64,000 bases of DNA from Fuerstiella marisgermanici (GTDB lineage Bacteria; Planctomycetota; Planctomycetia; Planctomycetales; Planctomycetaceae): contig NZ_CP017641.1 in assembly GCF_001983935.1 (NCBI RefSeq), positions 62,001 through 126,000 of the forward strand. The letters are read 5' to 3'. A model generated the notes under the pieces. It saw only the letters and a list, made by a program, of their open reading frames with translations, had not been told where the DNA came from and searched no databases. Shown here one piece after another: positions 1 to 7,850 of the stretch (positions within the stretch are counted from its first letter, which is position 1; every line of letters starts with the position of its first letter). The translations under genes and the position numbers were made by a program.

Positions 1-772
1 AATGAGCTCGGTCGGTATGCAGTGGAACAGCGCCACCAAAAGCGTCGCTCGCCGCCGCACCAGTAAACTGTCCGCCAGCGTTTACCAGATTGGAAAATGA
101 GTCTGATGTGCCGAAGCCGAAAACGTGTCCCAGTTCGTGCAACGCAACGGAGAATAAGTCGTTCTGGCCCGGAGTCGGCGCATTCAAATCGGAGTGCCAG
201 TTCACATTGCTGCTGAATGTAATGGTGCCGCCCCATGTGCCGAAGTCGGTGTCGTCGGTACCGTTGGGCTTCATCCCGGTTTGTCCACGAGTCAGGACAT
301 CATCGACGAAGGCGGGCACGCCTGAGGCTGACGATCCGCCGGGCCCGCCAATGGCCAATGAAGAAAGAGGGCGACTTCCGACAAAGACGATGATCTGATC
401 TGCCGCGACTTCAAGGTTGCTGAGCCGTACTTCACTGCCCGTCCCGGGGTTGCCGAAAATTGCCGTCCAGTTATTGCTGCTGGCGGAAGGATCAATCGCT
501 GTAAGGCGATCGTCGATACGCTGCTCATAAATCCGAGCGGCCTCTTCAAGCACGTCCTGCCGCTGCGAATTGAAGAATCCGTTGGTGTCGTAGCGGTAGT
601 CGAATGCGATGTCGATGGTTAGCAGCAGCCGGTCCTCAAGCCGTTCACCTGTCGCATGAGCGATATCGGCCGGGCCAGAAGCCAGCCGGAAACTGCGGCG
701 GGAAGGGGGGCGTCTGCCGACCGGGCCGAACCGAGCAGCCACCTTCTGCCACCATGATCGAACGTTCTGCAT
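1..772 (-). CDS. Secreted metzincin-like metalloprotease, C-terminus beyond the window
   Basis: This is the first 257 codons of a minus-strand gene that runs off the left edge. The start is the ATG at 772-770. Around residues 28-55 an Arg-rich stretch leads into GERLEDRLLLT, the LE-x-R-LLL motif common at the N-terminus of large exported planctomycete proteins. Near residue 212 lies HELGHVFGFGTSD, a zinc-protease HExxH helix of metzincin type (HExxHxxGxxH/D); position 11 is Thr here instead of the usual third ligand. Between the two lies a mixed domain with Gly-rich loops. I infer an exported zinc endopeptidase or an adhesin-like protein with a degenerate protease fold. The missing C-terminus may carry sorting or binding domains. 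No obvious Shine-Dalgarno precedes the start. Confidence 0.72.
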   Translation of the reverse strand, partial: MQNVRSWWQKVAARFGPVGRRPPSRRSFRLASGPADIAHATGERLEDRLLLTIDIAFDYRYDTNGFFNSQRQDVLEEAARIYEQRIDDRLTAIDPSASSNNWTAIFGNPGTGSEVRLSNLEVAADQIIVFVGSRPLSSLAIGGPGGSSASGVPAFVDDVLTRGQTGMKPNGTDDTDFGTWGGTITFSSNVNWHSDLNAPTPGQNDLFSVALHELGHVFGFGTSDSFSNLVNAGGQFTGAAASDAFGGAVPLHTDRAH

Positions 773-1220
773 CAGCGTTTTTACAGTGTGAAGGGCAAAT
801 CGAGACGGGAGGATCGAAGGTAAGAGCGGGCTAAGCGGCCAAAACTAACAAAACGGTTGCCCTCTGGAACCGCCGGAAGGCCTTTCAGTGGCTCTGGCGG
901 GCGCATGCTATCGAAATTTGTGGGCGGTTGACATGCGACACTGCGCTGCCCTGCTCTTCTGTAGCTGCGCGCTCACGCTCAATTTAAGAGGTTCTGACAC
1001 AGTGGGATACGGCAGTTTCTGCCGAGGGCCGCGTGCTGGTTATTCGGGCGCGGCAAAGTTGGGCGGTTCTGAGGCTTATTCCAAAAAAAACGAAAAGTTG
1101 CTGCGTTATGTTTATAGCTGTCCTGTCGATCGTGTCGAAAGATCCTGCTAGGAATAAGTCCGCATTTCAGCGGCCCGATGTGGATTGCTGCTGTCTCTGA
1201 TAAGGAAAAGGAAGCCAACG
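773..1220. other. Intergenic region, no gene recognised
   Basis: About 450 bases between two divergent genes. Short open frames exist on both strands but none has a recognisable product or a convincing ribosome site. Promoters of both flanking genes should lie here; I could not fix boxes with confidence. Confidence 0.5.
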
Positions 1221-1811
1221 ATGCGAACGCACACACTCTTCACAAGAGCAACCAGTTTAGCGGTGTGCCTTGGAATTCTCATGTCCGGCCCAGTCTCAAT
1301 GGCGGGCGACGCGGGAATCATTAAGGACGTGGAACTCTCAAAAGACGGCGTACTGTACGGCCAGGTCTACACGCCCGCCGGACAGGCAGTCCCGGACGCT
1401 GTGGTTCAGTTGCGGTACCAGGGAACGGCAGTCGCCGCCGCGCGCTGCAACGAAAAAGGCCAGTTTGCGATCAACGGTGTACGCGGGGGAGCTCACGAAG
1501 TTGTTGTCGGTCCACTGCGAAATCCAGTTCGACTGTGGTCCGCCGGTTCGGCACCTAAAGTAGCTACTCAAGGCATTGTTGTTGCCGTCGATGAAGCCAT
1601 CGTCCGTGGTCAGGATATGTACTGCGAGCCTGGCTACGAAACCGGCCCTCCCACATCCGGTTTCGGAATGCTGGACGTGATCACACTGGCAACCGTCGGT
1701 GCTGCTGTTGGAGCATTGGTTGTCAGCATTGACAACAAGAACACACTGGAAGACAACGAAGACACACTCAAGCGACTGGAAGCCGGTCTGCTTGGACCAG
1801 CCAGCCCGTAA
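1221..1811 (+). CDS. Small secreted protein with carboxypeptidase-regulatory-like (beta-sandwich) domain
   Basis: A 196-residue exported protein. The ATG at 1221 is chosen over one at 1185 because it has an AAGGAAAAGGAAG purine tract just upstream and directly starts a signal peptide (basic MRTHTLFTR, hydrophobic core, then MAGDAG). Residues about 30-100 read like a CarboxypepD_reg/CNA-B type beta-sandwich: GVLYGQVYTPAGQAVPDA followed by the ...GQFAINGVRGG... turn typical of these folds. A hydrophobic Gly/Ala/Val segment near residues 152-170 could be a membrane segment, and the C-terminus is acidic and helical. Such domains usually serve in surface structure or ligand binding; the exact role is unknown. 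A strong terminator follows. Confidence 0.7.
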   Translation: MRTHTLFTRATSLAVCLGILMSGPVSMAGDAGIIKDVELSKDGVLYGQVYTPAGQAVPDAVVQLRYQGTAVAAARCNEKGQFAINGVRGGAHEVVVGPLRNPVRLWSAGSAPKVATQGIVVAVDEAIVRGQDMYCEPGYETGPPTSGFGMLDVITLATVGAAVGALVVSIDNKNTLEDNEDTLKRLEAGLLGPASP

Positions 1812-1876
1812 TACGGCACGCGAAAGAAGTTGCCACGATGTGAGTTAGACAGCAGCATCAGCAACTGGTTGAAGTT

Positions 1877-1915
1877 AAAAAGCCCGCGAATGTCATCACA
1901 TTCGCGGGCTTTTTT
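1877..1915. terminator. Strong bidirectional intrinsic terminator
   Basis: A perfect 12-bp stem (GCCCGCGAATGT at 1882-1893 with its complement at 1898-1909) closes a 4-nt loop CATC. It is flanked by A5 on the left and a T6 run on the right, so it works as a rho-independent terminator in both directions. It sits between the convergent genes ending at 1811 and 1952. Confidence 0.93.
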
Positions 1916-1951
1916 ATGCGCAGTGAGTTGTGTTCGTGGACGGCTGAATTC

Positions 1952-2809
1952 TTACAGAGCACCTTCGCCGGTGATGACGACGCGAACCGTGCGGAACAGA
2001 ATTTTTAAGTCGTTCAGCAGGCAGCAGTTCTGCAGGTACAGCAGGTCGTAGCCGACCTTGCGACGAAAACCTTCCAGTTCATTATCGTAGCCATTAACAA
2101 CCTGAGCCATCCCTGTGATGCCGGGTTTCAGCCCCAGGCGAGCGACGTAGTTCGGGATGTTGCTGGAAAGCGTTTCCATAAAGTGCGGGCGTTCCGGGCG
2201 TGGACCGACCATGGACATGTCGCCCTTCAGTACGTTCCACAGTTGCGGAAGTTCGTCGATGCGAGTCCTTCGCAGGAACCGGCCGATCGCCGTCACTCGC
2301 GGATCAGACTTCTGAGCGAACTGAGCGCCCTTGCTTTCGGCGTCGTTTCGCATGGTGCGAAACTTGTACATTGTAAACGGTTGCCCGTAGTTGCTTTCTT
2401 CACGTCGGTCACGGCCTTTGCCACGTCGGTCTTCCACACCTTGCGGCGCCGAGGCATCGGATTGACGCCGATCTTTGTTGGACTTCAGTCGCAGGTTCAG
2501 GCCAACTCGCGTTTGGGAATAAATGATCGGCCCAGGCGACGTCAGCTTCACCAAAACGGCGGCGACAATCATGACTGGACTCAGGCACACCAACATCGTT
2601 CCGGCCCCGACGATGTCGACAATGCGTTTAAAAAAACGCGTCGACAGTGGCAGACAGGTCAGATTTTCGCGAGGTTGCTCCAGATCGAGTTTCGTCAACC
2701 AGCCCGTGCGCGGCAACTCCTCAGCGTAGCTGCTGACAATGTCGGACAGATCGATGGCCGGCGTCTGTTGTCGGACCGGTTGCTCTTCCAGCAGTACGTT
2801 GGCGCTCAT
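1952..2809 (-). CDS. Sugar transferase (undecaprenyl-phosphate sugar-1-phosphate transferase family)
   Basis: A bacterial sugar transferase (PF02397) of about 285 residues. It would load a sugar-1-phosphate onto the lipid carrier to start exopolysaccharide or O-antigen synthesis. From the ATG at 2809: a short N-terminal region, a hydrophobic hairpin ([20 protein letters not shown]...), [13 protein letters not shown], then FTMYKFRTM, the [24 protein letters not shown] catalytic block and [11 protein letters not shown] near the end. It lacks the four-TM/CoA-binding N-terminal part of WcaJ-size enzymes, so it is the short form. A charged insert of about 35 residues rich in DRR repeats separates RVG from KFRTM. 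An upstream in-frame start at 2938 is possible but gives a tail with no family resemblance. Confidence 0.9.
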   Translation of the reverse strand: MSANVLLEEQPVRQQTPAIDLSDIVSSYAEELPRTGWLTKLDLEQPRENLTCLPLSTRFFKRIVDIVGAGTMLVCLSPVMIVAAVLVKLTSPGPIIYSQTRVGLNLRLKSNKDRRQSDASAPQGVEDRRGKGRDRREESNYGQPFTMYKFRTMRNDAESKGAQFAQKSDPRVTAIGRFLRRTRIDELPQLWNVLKGDMSMVGPRPERPHFMETLSSNIPNYVARLGLKPGITGMAQVVNGYDNELEGFRRKVGYDLLYLQNCCLLNDLKILFRTVRVVITGEGAL

Positions 2810-3253
2810 GTTGTTATGGGGGTGCAAATAGCACTCAAAAGGGGCATCTTGATGTCGTGACCACGCTGTCCGCAAGCATAGTTTTGCAACGGGCGCACCG
2901 AGACAAGGTGTCCTCGATAATCGCGCGTTCGTGCCCAAATGGACTCATCCGTTGCGGATGAATCGGCGACGATGCCTTTTGGCAACATCATGCGTCGTTG
3001 AAAACGCTACAACGCGTCCAACCAATGTGACCCGTCTAGGTGGAAGAACCGAACCCAGAGAGCGCGGTTTACCACGTGGGTCAGTCTTTCCAAGACTGAC
3101 ACCACGACAAAGTCGCCGCTTTTCGAGTCTCGGAGAGACTCGTCTACATGAAAATTGCCCAAGCCGGCTGCCGATGGCGGCGAGGTACCGGTTGGATCAG
3201 CTAAGCCCCGCGCAGCAGGTAAGGGCTCAAGCTGGTCGCATCGCATCTGCGAT
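2810..3253. repeat. Intergenic region with three short perfect or near-perfect hairpins
   Basis: No gene is recognised between sugar transferase and hemL. Three hairpins with 3-nt loops lie here: 2942-2964 (loop TTG, one mismatch), 3080-3100 (GTCAGTCTT arms, loop TCC) and 3124-3142 (CGAGTCTC arms, loop GGA). The last two are 23 bases apart and may form one element. None has a T-run, so they do not look like rho-independent terminators. Confidence 0.6.
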
Positions 3254-4549
3254 CTACAGCGTTGCCAACGTCGCGGAGGCAGCTTCGAGCGTTTCGTCGA
3301 TCAGCTCAGGCGTATGGGTCGCCGAAACAAACAGAGCTTCGTACTGGCTGCATGGCAGATAAACGCCTCGATCCAGCATTCCATGAAACCACTTCGCAAA
3401 GCGGTCCGTATCAGACGCCGTCGCGGTTGCAAAATCAGTCACGGGCTGTTCGTTAAAGAACATCGTCAGCATGCTGCCGACTCGATTGATCTGCACGGGC
3501 ACATTCGCGTTCTTCGCGGCTGCCAGCAGACCGTCTTCCAGCTGAGCGGCCAGCGATTCCAATTTGTTGTAGGGATCGTCTTTGACAAGCTGCTGCAACG
3601 TCGCCAGGCCGCTGGCCATTGCGACCGGGTTGCCGGAAAGAGTTCCTGCCTGATAGACGCTGCCGACTGGGGAGACAGCGTCCATAATGTCGGCTCGACC
3701 ACCATACGCGCCGACCGGCATGCCACCGCCGAGAATTTTCCCGAGCGTCGTCAGATCCGGCGTGACACCCAGGCGGCTTTGAGCGCAGTTCAGGGCCACT
3801 CGAAAGCCGCTCATCACTTCGTCAAAAATCAGAACCGTGCCATTATTGGTACAAGTTTGTCGCAGCGCCTGCAGGAATTCTTCGGTCGGCACAACGCAGC
3901 CCATGTTGCCGCAGACCGGCTCCAGAATTACGGCCGCAAGCTCGGCCCCTTTTCCTTCGAAAGCCGTTCCCAGCGCCGCCACGTCATTGTACGGCAGCAC
4001 CAAAGTATCGGCTGTGCAGCCGGAAGGCACGCCGGGGCTGGACGGAGTGCCCAGCGTTAGAGCTCCGCTGCCCGCCTGAACCAGCAGGCTGTCGACGTGA
4101 CCGTGATAGCAGCCTGCGAATTTGATAATAACGTCACGTCCGGTGAAGCCGCGAGCCAGGCGAATGGCCGACATGGTGGCTTCCGTGCCGGAATTGACCA
4201 TGCGAACTTTTTCGACCGACGGAACCAGTTTCACAACCAGCTCTGCCAATTCGGATTCCGCCACCGTCGGCGCGCCAAAGCTGGTGCCGGTTTCTAAAGC
4301 CAGTTGAATGGCTCGAATGACAGCCGGATGACGATGCCCCAAAATGTGCGGCCCCCACGACCCGATAAAATCGATGTACTGATTGCCATCGATATCAAAC
4401 AGGTAAGGACCGTCGCCTCGCTGAATGTACGGAGGCGTTCCGCCGACCGCACCAAATGCGCGAGCCGGGCTGTTGACGCCGCCGGGAATGGACTTGCATG
4501 CGCGAGCGAACTCGGTTTCGCTATTCGGGCGGTTTGCGGTGTCGTTCAT
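3254..4549 (-). CDS. hemL: Glutamate-1-semialdehyde 2,1-aminomutase
   Basis: 431 residues, the usual length for HemL. It converts glutamate-1-semialdehyde to 5-aminolevulinate in the C5 route to haem, using PLP. Seen: the N-terminal PGGVNSPARAFGAVGG block, the substrate region YIDFIGSWGPHILGHRHP, the middle block IKFAGCYHGHVDSLLVQAG, FDEVMSGFR with the cofactor-binding Asp, and TLGKILGGGMPVGAYGG with the Schiff-base lysine. It starts 11 bases downstream of the LRR lipoprotein stop and is probably co-transcribed with it, although I see no functional link. No Shine-Dalgarno is visible before its ATG. Confidence 0.96.
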   Translation of the reverse strand: MNDTANRPNSETEFARACKSIPGGVNSPARAFGAVGGTPPYIQRGDGPYLFDIDGNQYIDFIGSWGPHILGHRHPAVIRAIQLALETGTSFGAPTVAESELAELVVKLVPSVEKVRMVNSGTEATMSAIRLARGFTGRDVIIKFAGCYHGHVDSLLVQAGSGALTLGTPSSPGVPSGCTADTLVLPYNDVAALGTAFEGKGAELAAVILEPVCGNMGCVVPTEEFLQALRQTCTNNGTVLIFDEVMSGFRVALNCAQSRLGVTPDLTTLGKILGGGMPVGAYGGRADIMDAVSPVGSVYQAGTLSGNPVAMASGLATLQQLVKDDPYNKLESLAAQLEDGLLAAAKNANVPVQINRVGSMLTMFFNEQPVTDFATATASDTDRFAKWFHGMLDRGVYLPCSQYEALFVSATHTPELIDETLEAASATLATL

Positions 4550-4560
4550 AAGATTTAGTG

Positions 4561-5859
4561 CTAGTCCACAATCAGTTCAAGGTTTGGGCGAGCTTCGCGC
4601 AGAGCGGCGAGCGTTTCGTCGGCGGGTAGACAGTTCTTCAGGTTCAGCGATTTTAGCTCTGGCAGCTGTCCCAACTGAACCATGCCTTCATCGTCAATTT
4701 GGCTGCCAGCGATGCTCAGCTTCTTCAGCTTTGTCATCGTCAGAATGACGGGCACGGATTCGGTTGTGATCCGAGTTGATTCGACATTCAGGTCTTCCAT
4801 GTTGGTCAACGTTGCGAAATTGGCGAACGCTTTGTCCTTTAATTTCGTCACTTCACGCAGATCAAGAAACGTCAGCCCGGGCAGTGCGCCGAGTTTCGCC
4901 AGACCATCGCCTGTGACCAGCCTGCATTCTGCCAGACTTAGATGCTTTAAGTTCGGCATTCGAGCAATAACTTCCAGCCCTTCGTCGTCGACGGAGGTTT
5001 CTCGCAGTTCCAGACGAGTCATGTCCTTCAGGCCTTCCAGATGCCGAATTCCTGCGCCGCTGACATCTGCCTGCCGACAACTGAATCGTTTCAATTTCGT
5101 GAGTCCGGCCAGTTCGGCCATCCCAACATCGGTGACTCGCGACGCATTAAGCTGCAGTTGCTCAAGTGTCTTAATCTGCCCGACAGGTTTCATGGCCTCG
5201 TCTGTCACTCCGGTGTAGCTTAGGTTGAGCGACTTGAGCGGCAGACCGGTCAGGAACGCGACACCCGCGTCGGTGATTTTTGCATATTCCAGTTGCACGT
5301 CGATCAGCGATGTGATGCTGGAAATGTGTTTCACACCGGCGTCCGTCGTGTAAGTATTTCGCAGGTCGAGAGCTCGCAGTTTGGGCAGTTCGGAAATGTA
5401 CTGCAGCCCCTCATCGGTGAAGCCGGCGCGTCGCAGGGTGAGCACATCCAGCGTGTTGAGTTCTCCAATAACCTTTAGAGATTCGTTGGACATTTTGGAG
5501 CAGTCCGTCAGGTCCAGTCGCTTGAGGGATTTTAGATGGGCCAGGTGTTTCAGACCTGCATCATTCATGCCCGGCCCGCCGAAGCGAGCGACCGTGACAT
5601 TCGGGACGCCTGCGAGATGCTGCAGAACTTCTGAAAAGTCGCTGTCGGCCGAAACTGCGATTTCTGTGACGTTTCCGGCAGCGTCTTTCGTCAGTTGGCA
5701 GCCGGCCTCTTCCAGCGCCGCCACTGCTGCTGAATCATCTGGTGTGGCAGGTGCGGCTGACGAAGCTGACTGCGAGTCGGAAGTGGCGGATTTCTGCTCG
5801 CAACCCACAAACGAACTGGTGACTGCCGTTGTCAGCAGAAAAACAATGACTCGATTCAT
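4561..5859 (-). CDS. Leucine-rich-repeat lipoprotein
   Basis: A 432-residue exported protein. The ATG at 5859 has GGAG eight bases upstream, better than the ATG at 5877. The N-terminus is a lipoprotein signal peptide ending in SFVGC, followed by a Ser/Ala/Asp linker. From about residue 85 to the end there are roughly 13-14 LRRs of 23-25 residues with consensus xLxxLxxLxxLDLxxTxITDxGLxxL, the cysteine-containing/GALA-like class typical of planctomycetes. No catalytic domain is present. The role is probably protein binding at the outer face of a membrane; the ligand is unknown. Confidence 0.9.
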   Translation of the reverse strand: MNRVIVFLLTTAVTSSFVGCEQKSATSDSQSASSAAPATPDDSAAVAALEEAGCQLTKDAAGNVTEIAVSADSDFSEVLQHLAGVPNVTVARFGGPGMNDAGLKHLAHLKSLKRLDLTDCSKMSNESLKVIGELNTLDVLTLRRAGFTDEGLQYISELPKLRALDLRNTYTTDAGVKHISSITSLIDVQLEYAKITDAGVAFLTGLPLKSLNLSYTGVTDEAMKPVGQIKTLEQLQLNASRVTDVGMAELAGLTKLKRFSCRQADVSGAGIRHLEGLKDMTRLELRETSVDDEGLEVIARMPNLKHLSLAECRLVTGDGLAKLGALPGLTFLDLREVTKLKDKAFANFATLTNMEDLNVESTRITTESVPVILTMTKLKKLSIAGSQIDDEGMVQLGQLPELKSLNLKNCLPADETLAALREARPNLELIVD

Positions 5860-6241
5860 GACAAACACTCCGGCCATTTGCCGACGGGCAAACGCAATTT
5901 CTAATTTTGGTTCAGGAATTGTGGGCCAGAATATCCCGTCAGCCGGCCTTCTTCAATCGCTTCAATCAGCATTATCATGGACGGGGCCTGACGAATAACC
6001 CCGCGTTTCGTCAATTCAAACAGTCGATGACCCGATCATCGGATTGACGATGGTCGATTGCCGTTTCTGCGTGTAATGCTATCGTATTCAACTGGAAGCG
6101 GCCGTTTTTTCGCTTCTGTTAATCGCCCTGATTCACCAGGCTTCCATGGATGTCGCACCAGCCTTCGCTGAATAGCGCTGAGAGCGTGCTGGTGGCTTCG
6201 GGATTAACCTTCGAATCTAAACCATCAAGCGAGGTAGACTC
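5860..6241. other. Divergent intergenic region, no gene recognised
   Basis: About 380 bases between the divergent LRR lipoprotein and Tat oxidoreductase genes. It must hold two promoters. A TTGACG at 6044 is the best -35 candidate for the rightward gene, but no -10 box stands at the right spacing. Just before the rightward start, GCGAGGT at about 6228-6234 is a plausible ribosome site. Confidence 0.45.
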
Positions 6242-7642
6242 ATGACAAACAAATCAACTCGTCGGTCGTTTCTCGGAACATCCGCCGCCCTGGGGACAGC
6301 ATTTTGGGTGGCTCCGAAATCGTTCTGCCGCCCAACTCGATCAGCCCTGCAGGGCTTGACGGCGGCGTGTATCGGCGTCGGCGGAAAAGGCGATAGCGAC
6401 AGCAGCCACATCGCGAATCAGGACGTGGAAATCGTCGGCATCTGTGATGTCGATCGTCGCACACTGGAAAAGAAGGGCAAGGAATTCAAAAACGCTAAGC
6501 AGTTCACGGACTTTCGAGAACTGTTCGACAGCCTCGGCGACAAATTCGACATTGTCAGCGTCAGTACGCCCGACCACACTCACGCTGCCGCCGCTGTCAA
6601 AGCGATGCGGATGAAAAAGCACGTTTATGTGCAAAAGCCGATGACGTGGTCAATTTCAGAAGCTCGCCTCATGCGAGAAACCGCCGCCGAAACCGGCGTC
6701 GTGACTCAAATGGGTAACCAGGGAACTGCTGAAAACGGTCTTCGTGAAGCTGTTGAAGTGGTCCGCAGCGGAGCAATCGGCGATGTCACCGAATTGCACG
6801 TCTGGACCAACCGTCCCGTCTGGCCTCAGGGAATCGGTCGTCCGGAAGGTTCCGACCCAATCCCGGAACATCTGGACTGGGAATCATGGCTTGGACCGGC
6901 TCCGATGCGTCCATACAAAGAAGGCATCTACCACACCTTCAAATGGCGCGGCTGGGTCGATTTCGGCACCGGAGCATTGGGCGATATGGCCTGCCACACC
7001 ACCAACATGCCAGTTAAAGCACTGGAACTGTGGGATCCAGTTGCTGTTACGGCTGTGAAGAATCCAGGCATTGTCGAAGGCGAAACGTTCCCTGGTTCGT
7101 CAACGCTGATGTTCGAGTTCCCGGAACGCAACGGCCTGAAGCCCTGCAAGTTCTACTGGTACGATGGCGGCAACCTGCCTTCTGACGACTTGTTGGCCAA
7201 ACTGCCAGCCGGGTTCCGTGAGAAGATCGATGCTCACAAAGCAGGCGGCAGAAAAACGAGTGCGGCCGTGTTGGTGGGCTCAAAAGGTCTGCTGCTTTCG
7301 GAAAACGATTACGGAGCAGAATACACCCTGCTGCCGGAAGAAGACTACAAGGGCTACAAGAAGCCGGAAGCGACGTTGCCACGAATTCCGTTCCGCGGCA
7401 GCAACGACGAACGCCACAAGTGGGAGTTTGTCGAATCATGCCGCGGCGATTACGAGCCCGGTACGATGTCCAACTTCGACTACGCTGGTCGTCTGACCGA
7501 AACGATCCTGGTCGGCAACCTGGCAGTTCGCGCAGGCGAAGGTCAGCGCATCGAGTGGGATGCTAAGAACATGAAGAGCACCAATCGGCCGGAACTAAAC
7601 AAGTTCGTCGGTCGCGAGTACCGCGACGGTTGGCAGATCTGA
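6242..7642 (+). CDS. Tat-exported Gfo/Idh/MocA-family oxidoreductase
   Basis: A 466-residue NAD(P)-dependent oxidoreductase of the Gfo/Idh/MocA superfamily. A twin-arginine signal (TRRSFLGTSAALG) occupies the N-terminus. The Rossmann nucleotide site follows (ACIGVGGKGDS), then VGICDVDRRTLEKKG and DFDIVSVSTPDH-type elements, and VYVQKPMTWS, where the EKP catalytic motif is replaced by QKP. The C-terminal beta-sheet domain contains DFGTGALGDMACHTTNM. Family members in planctomycetes act on sugars or sugar derivatives; no substrate can be deduced. The gene is monocistronic and is followed by a GC-rich hairpin. Confidence 0.9.
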   Translation: MTNKSTRRSFLGTSAALGTAFWVAPKSFCRPTRSALQGLTAACIGVGGKGDSDSSHIANQDVEIVGICDVDRRTLEKKGKEFKNAKQFTDFRELFDSLGDKFDIVSVSTPDHTHAAAAVKAMRMKKHVYVQKPMTWSISEARLMRETAAETGVVTQMGNQGTAENGLREAVEVVRSGAIGDVTELHVWTNRPVWPQGIGRPEGSDPIPEHLDWESWLGPAPMRPYKEGIYHTFKWRGWVDFGTGALGDMACHTTNMPVKALELWDPVAVTAVKNPGIVEGETFPGSSTLMFEFPERNGLKPCKFYWYDGGNLPSDDLLAKLPAGFREKIDAHKAGGRKTSAAVLVGSKGLLLSENDYGAEYTLLPEEDYKGYKKPEATLPRIPFRGSNDERHKWEFVESCRGDYEPGTMSNFDYAGRLTETILVGNLAVRAGEGQRIEWDAKNMKSTNRPELNKFVGREYRDGWQI

Positions 7643-7657
7643 TATGGCTAAGCGGCG

Positions 7658-7681
7658 GACCGGGGACGCAAGTCCCCGGTC
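7658..7681. repeat. Perfect 10-bp hairpin with GCAA tetraloop
   Basis: GACCGGGGAC (7658-7667), loop GCAA, and the exact complement at 7672-7681, sixteen bases after the oxidoreductase stop. A GNRA loop on a 10-bp GC stem is very stable. There is no T-run, so it is a processing or stability element or a REP-like unit more than a classical terminator. About 160 further bases up to 7850 hold no gene; a small palindrome (CTCCGCG-A-CGCGGAG) lies at 7814-7828. Confidence 0.7.
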
Positions 7682-7850
7682 ATCGCCTTCCTGACGCGCA
7701 TTAGCTGAAATGTCCCATGAAAAATGAGTCTTGACGGCAATGCAGGCAAGAGAACTCAACGTCTGTTTCGCGACGCCATAAAGTGTTATTCCGGCGAACA
7801 GATTGTTGAGAAGCTCCGCGACGCGGAGACAATTTCGATTGCGACAAACG

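Noticed and set aside
832-870. Possible fourth copy of the 88-bp dispersed repeat
   Set aside because: Only fragments (GCGGCC, AAAACGGTT, ACCGCC) match and the spacing differs; not supportable.
6044-6080. Sigma-70 promoter upstream of the Tat oxidoreductase
   Set aside because: TTGACG has no -10 box at acceptable spacing.
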